The translations under genes were made by a program, and so were the position numbers. Of a stretch of DNA of 6,261 nt, positions 5,286-6,261 are shown piece by piece; position 1 is the stretch's first letter; every line of letters begins with the position of its first letter. The stretch is from Acidobacteria bacterium UBA7540 (GTDB taxonomy: Bacteria > Acidobacteriota > Terriglobia > UBA7540): NCBI GenBank assembly GCA_002478145.1, contig DLMI01000098.1, positions 1 through 6,261 of the forward strand, in the 5' to 3' direction. The notes below the pieces were generated by a model. That model saw nothing but the letters and a program-made list of their open reading frames with translations. It had not been told where the DNA came from and did not search any database.

Positions 5286-5492
5286 TAGCGGCCTTACTTC
5301 CCCTTGGTAGCTTCTTGTTGAACCACCCGGAAGGCGACTTGGTTCATGTGTTTGGGCCAAAGTGCGACCGCACATACTCAAATCGTCTTTGTACCCCCTT
5401 CCCCTGCTCATCACTCACTATGCGAGGCGGACCGATGCGAGCAGCAGCTAGGGCTAGGCCTTTGACCGCATGACAAGATTCTATAATATATT
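5286..5492. other. Gene-poor patch with possible short remnants
   Basis: I see no full gene. On the minus strand a 17-codon frame, MNQVAFRVVQQEATKGK (5347-5294), resembles the opening of small basic proteins that continue into Lys/Gly/Ala-rich tails, but here a stop comes at once. Its ATG overlaps by ATGA with the stop of another minus-strand frame ending RRFEYVRSHFGPNT. Both could be debris. A TATAAT lies at 5482-5487, but TTGACC (5462-5467) is only 14 nt away, too close for a good promoter. Confidence 0.3.
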
Positions 5493-5507
5493 GATTCTGT
5501 TGGAAAA
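5493..5507. mobile_element. Possible terminal end of the IS1182-like element
   Basis: GATTCTGTTGGAAAA (complement TTTTCCAACAGAATC) resembles, from memory, ends of IS1182-type elements of the kind TTTTCAACAGAATC. It lies 118 bp beyond the transposase stop, on the 3' side of the gene, as an IS end should. The other end is outside the window, so inverted-repeat pairing cannot be checked. Confidence 0.3.
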
Positions 5508-5624
5508 TTGTGGCTAAAGAAGCGGCAGAGAGGTTTCGAGGAGTGGCAAGCCGAGCTATTTCGTTGTGCTTTCCTTTCTCCTTTCCTATTCAGTCCACTC
5601 GGCCAAGTTGCCTTCAGATGTCCT

Positions 5625-6261
5625 TTATGCGGTGCAGAGGGTGGGCGCACGTTCCCGTTGCGCGAGCCAACTGGCCAGCCGTTTCAGATTCTGGGCGGTC
5701 GCCGCCAAATAGAACTGTTCGGCCACGTTCCAGAGCCGACGTAAACGCACTTGCCGTAATCCTACCCGCTGCTTCAATTCGGAAAAGAGCGCTTCGACCT
5801 TATTCCGTTCACGTCTCGACTGCTTGTAGGCGGGAGTCTGAGCCAGCTCACCGCGATCTTGCGAACCGCTCCGCGGGTGCATCGTTTCTTCACGGGGCAC
5901 TCCCGGCATTGCGACTCTGTCGTCCGATAAACGTAGCTCTGCGTCGGCACGGCCAGGCCACGATACCGCACCATCTGACCTTGCGGACAACGATAGGCAT
6001 TCTCCTTAGGATCGTACTGAAACTGGTCTTGGGTGAAGTACCGGTGGGTCTGGTGGCGGCGATCGATGACCGGGATGTGGGGTTGAACCTTCTGCTCCAG
6101 CAGCCAAGCTAGAAACTCACCGCTTCCATAGGCCTTGTCCGCCCCCAAACTCTCGGGACAGATCCCCCACCGTCCTTTGGCCTGCTCCAGCATCCGGCGC
6201 GCGGCCAACATCTCCTGCCGGAAGCGGGCCGGCGTCGCTTCTGCTGATTCCGATGAAGGTG
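5625..6261 (-). pseudogene. IS1182-like DDE transposase, frameshifted and running off the window
   Basis: This is the C-terminal part of a cut-and-paste transposase. The frame is open from the window edge (...EATPARFRQEM at 6211). LGADKAYGSGEF holds the second catalytic Asp (codon 6139-6137). A YRCPQGQ and QCRECPVKKRC cysteine-rich patch follows. The closing block TPAYKQSRRERNKVEALFSELK carries the catalytic Glu, then ends RLRRLWNVAEQFYLAATAQN and a stop at 5627-5625. The first part (to about RKIA, 5852) and the last (from about AQTP, 5843) are in different frames. The net change is loss of one base modulo three, and the stretch between them seems about ten residues shorter than in relatives, so a small deletion is likely. 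I see no slippery run there, so programmed frameshifting is unlikely. The first catalytic Asp lies outside the window. Confidence 0.82.

Noticed and set aside
5462..5487. Promoter TTGACC / TATAAT on the plus strand
   Set aside because: The spacer is only 14 nt, and no plus-strand gene follows.
5843..5858. Programmed frameshift in the transposase
   Set aside because: There is no slippery A/T run, and IS1182 members, as far as I know, use a single frame.

Overview
The window looks like a disturbed accessory stretch of a free-living bacterial chromosome. It holds two intact-looking metabolic genes, one intact gene of unknown function, and remains of at least two insertion sequences and two or three other genes. 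The sugar permease and the glycerol-3-phosphate dehydrogenase read like versions seen in soil or environmental Gram-negatives. Acidobacteriota is my best guess, but it rests on remembered protein style and not on a marker gene.

Layout. Positions 1-548 hold no gene I can support. A 67-bp repeat (549-615) and its 85%-identical direct copy (1434-1500) bracket a 233-residue protein of unknown function (720-1421). From about 1501 comes an IS110-family element: a structured non-coding flank, then a transposase (start 1709) with all the catalytic residues I can locate. Its C-terminus is frameshifted and cut off near 2600, and the open frame runs on to 2716. A ten-helix GRP/DMT-type sugar permease (2640-3623) starts inside that run-on. 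Positions 3644-3808 look like coding debris. A complete gpsA (4912-3821, minus strand) converges on the permease.

Upstream of gpsA (4913-5500) the DNA is a patchwork. It carries an imperfect 21/22-bp repeat, a perfect 7-bp inverted repeat and the first ~35 codons of a proteasome-like Ntn-hydrolase gene (5197-5096, minus). That fragment keeps its Shine-Dalgarno sequence and a strong promoter (TTGACA, 17 nt, TATCCT), and a 13-bp tandem repeat abuts the -35 box. The promoter points through the gene fragment into gpsA, so gpsA may now be transcribed from a promoter left by a deleted neighbour.

The right end (6261-5625, minus) is the 3' part of an IS1182-like DDE transposase that runs off the window and carries a frameshift.

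Working together: the permease would import a sugar, and GpsA links glycolytic dihydroxyacetone phosphate to phospholipid backbone synthesis. They are convergent, not an operon, so nothing shows a shared pathway. The most unusual elements are the repeat-flanked unknown gene and the promoter-bearing Ntn-hydrolase stub in front of gpsA. I see no CRISPR array, rRNA or tRNA.
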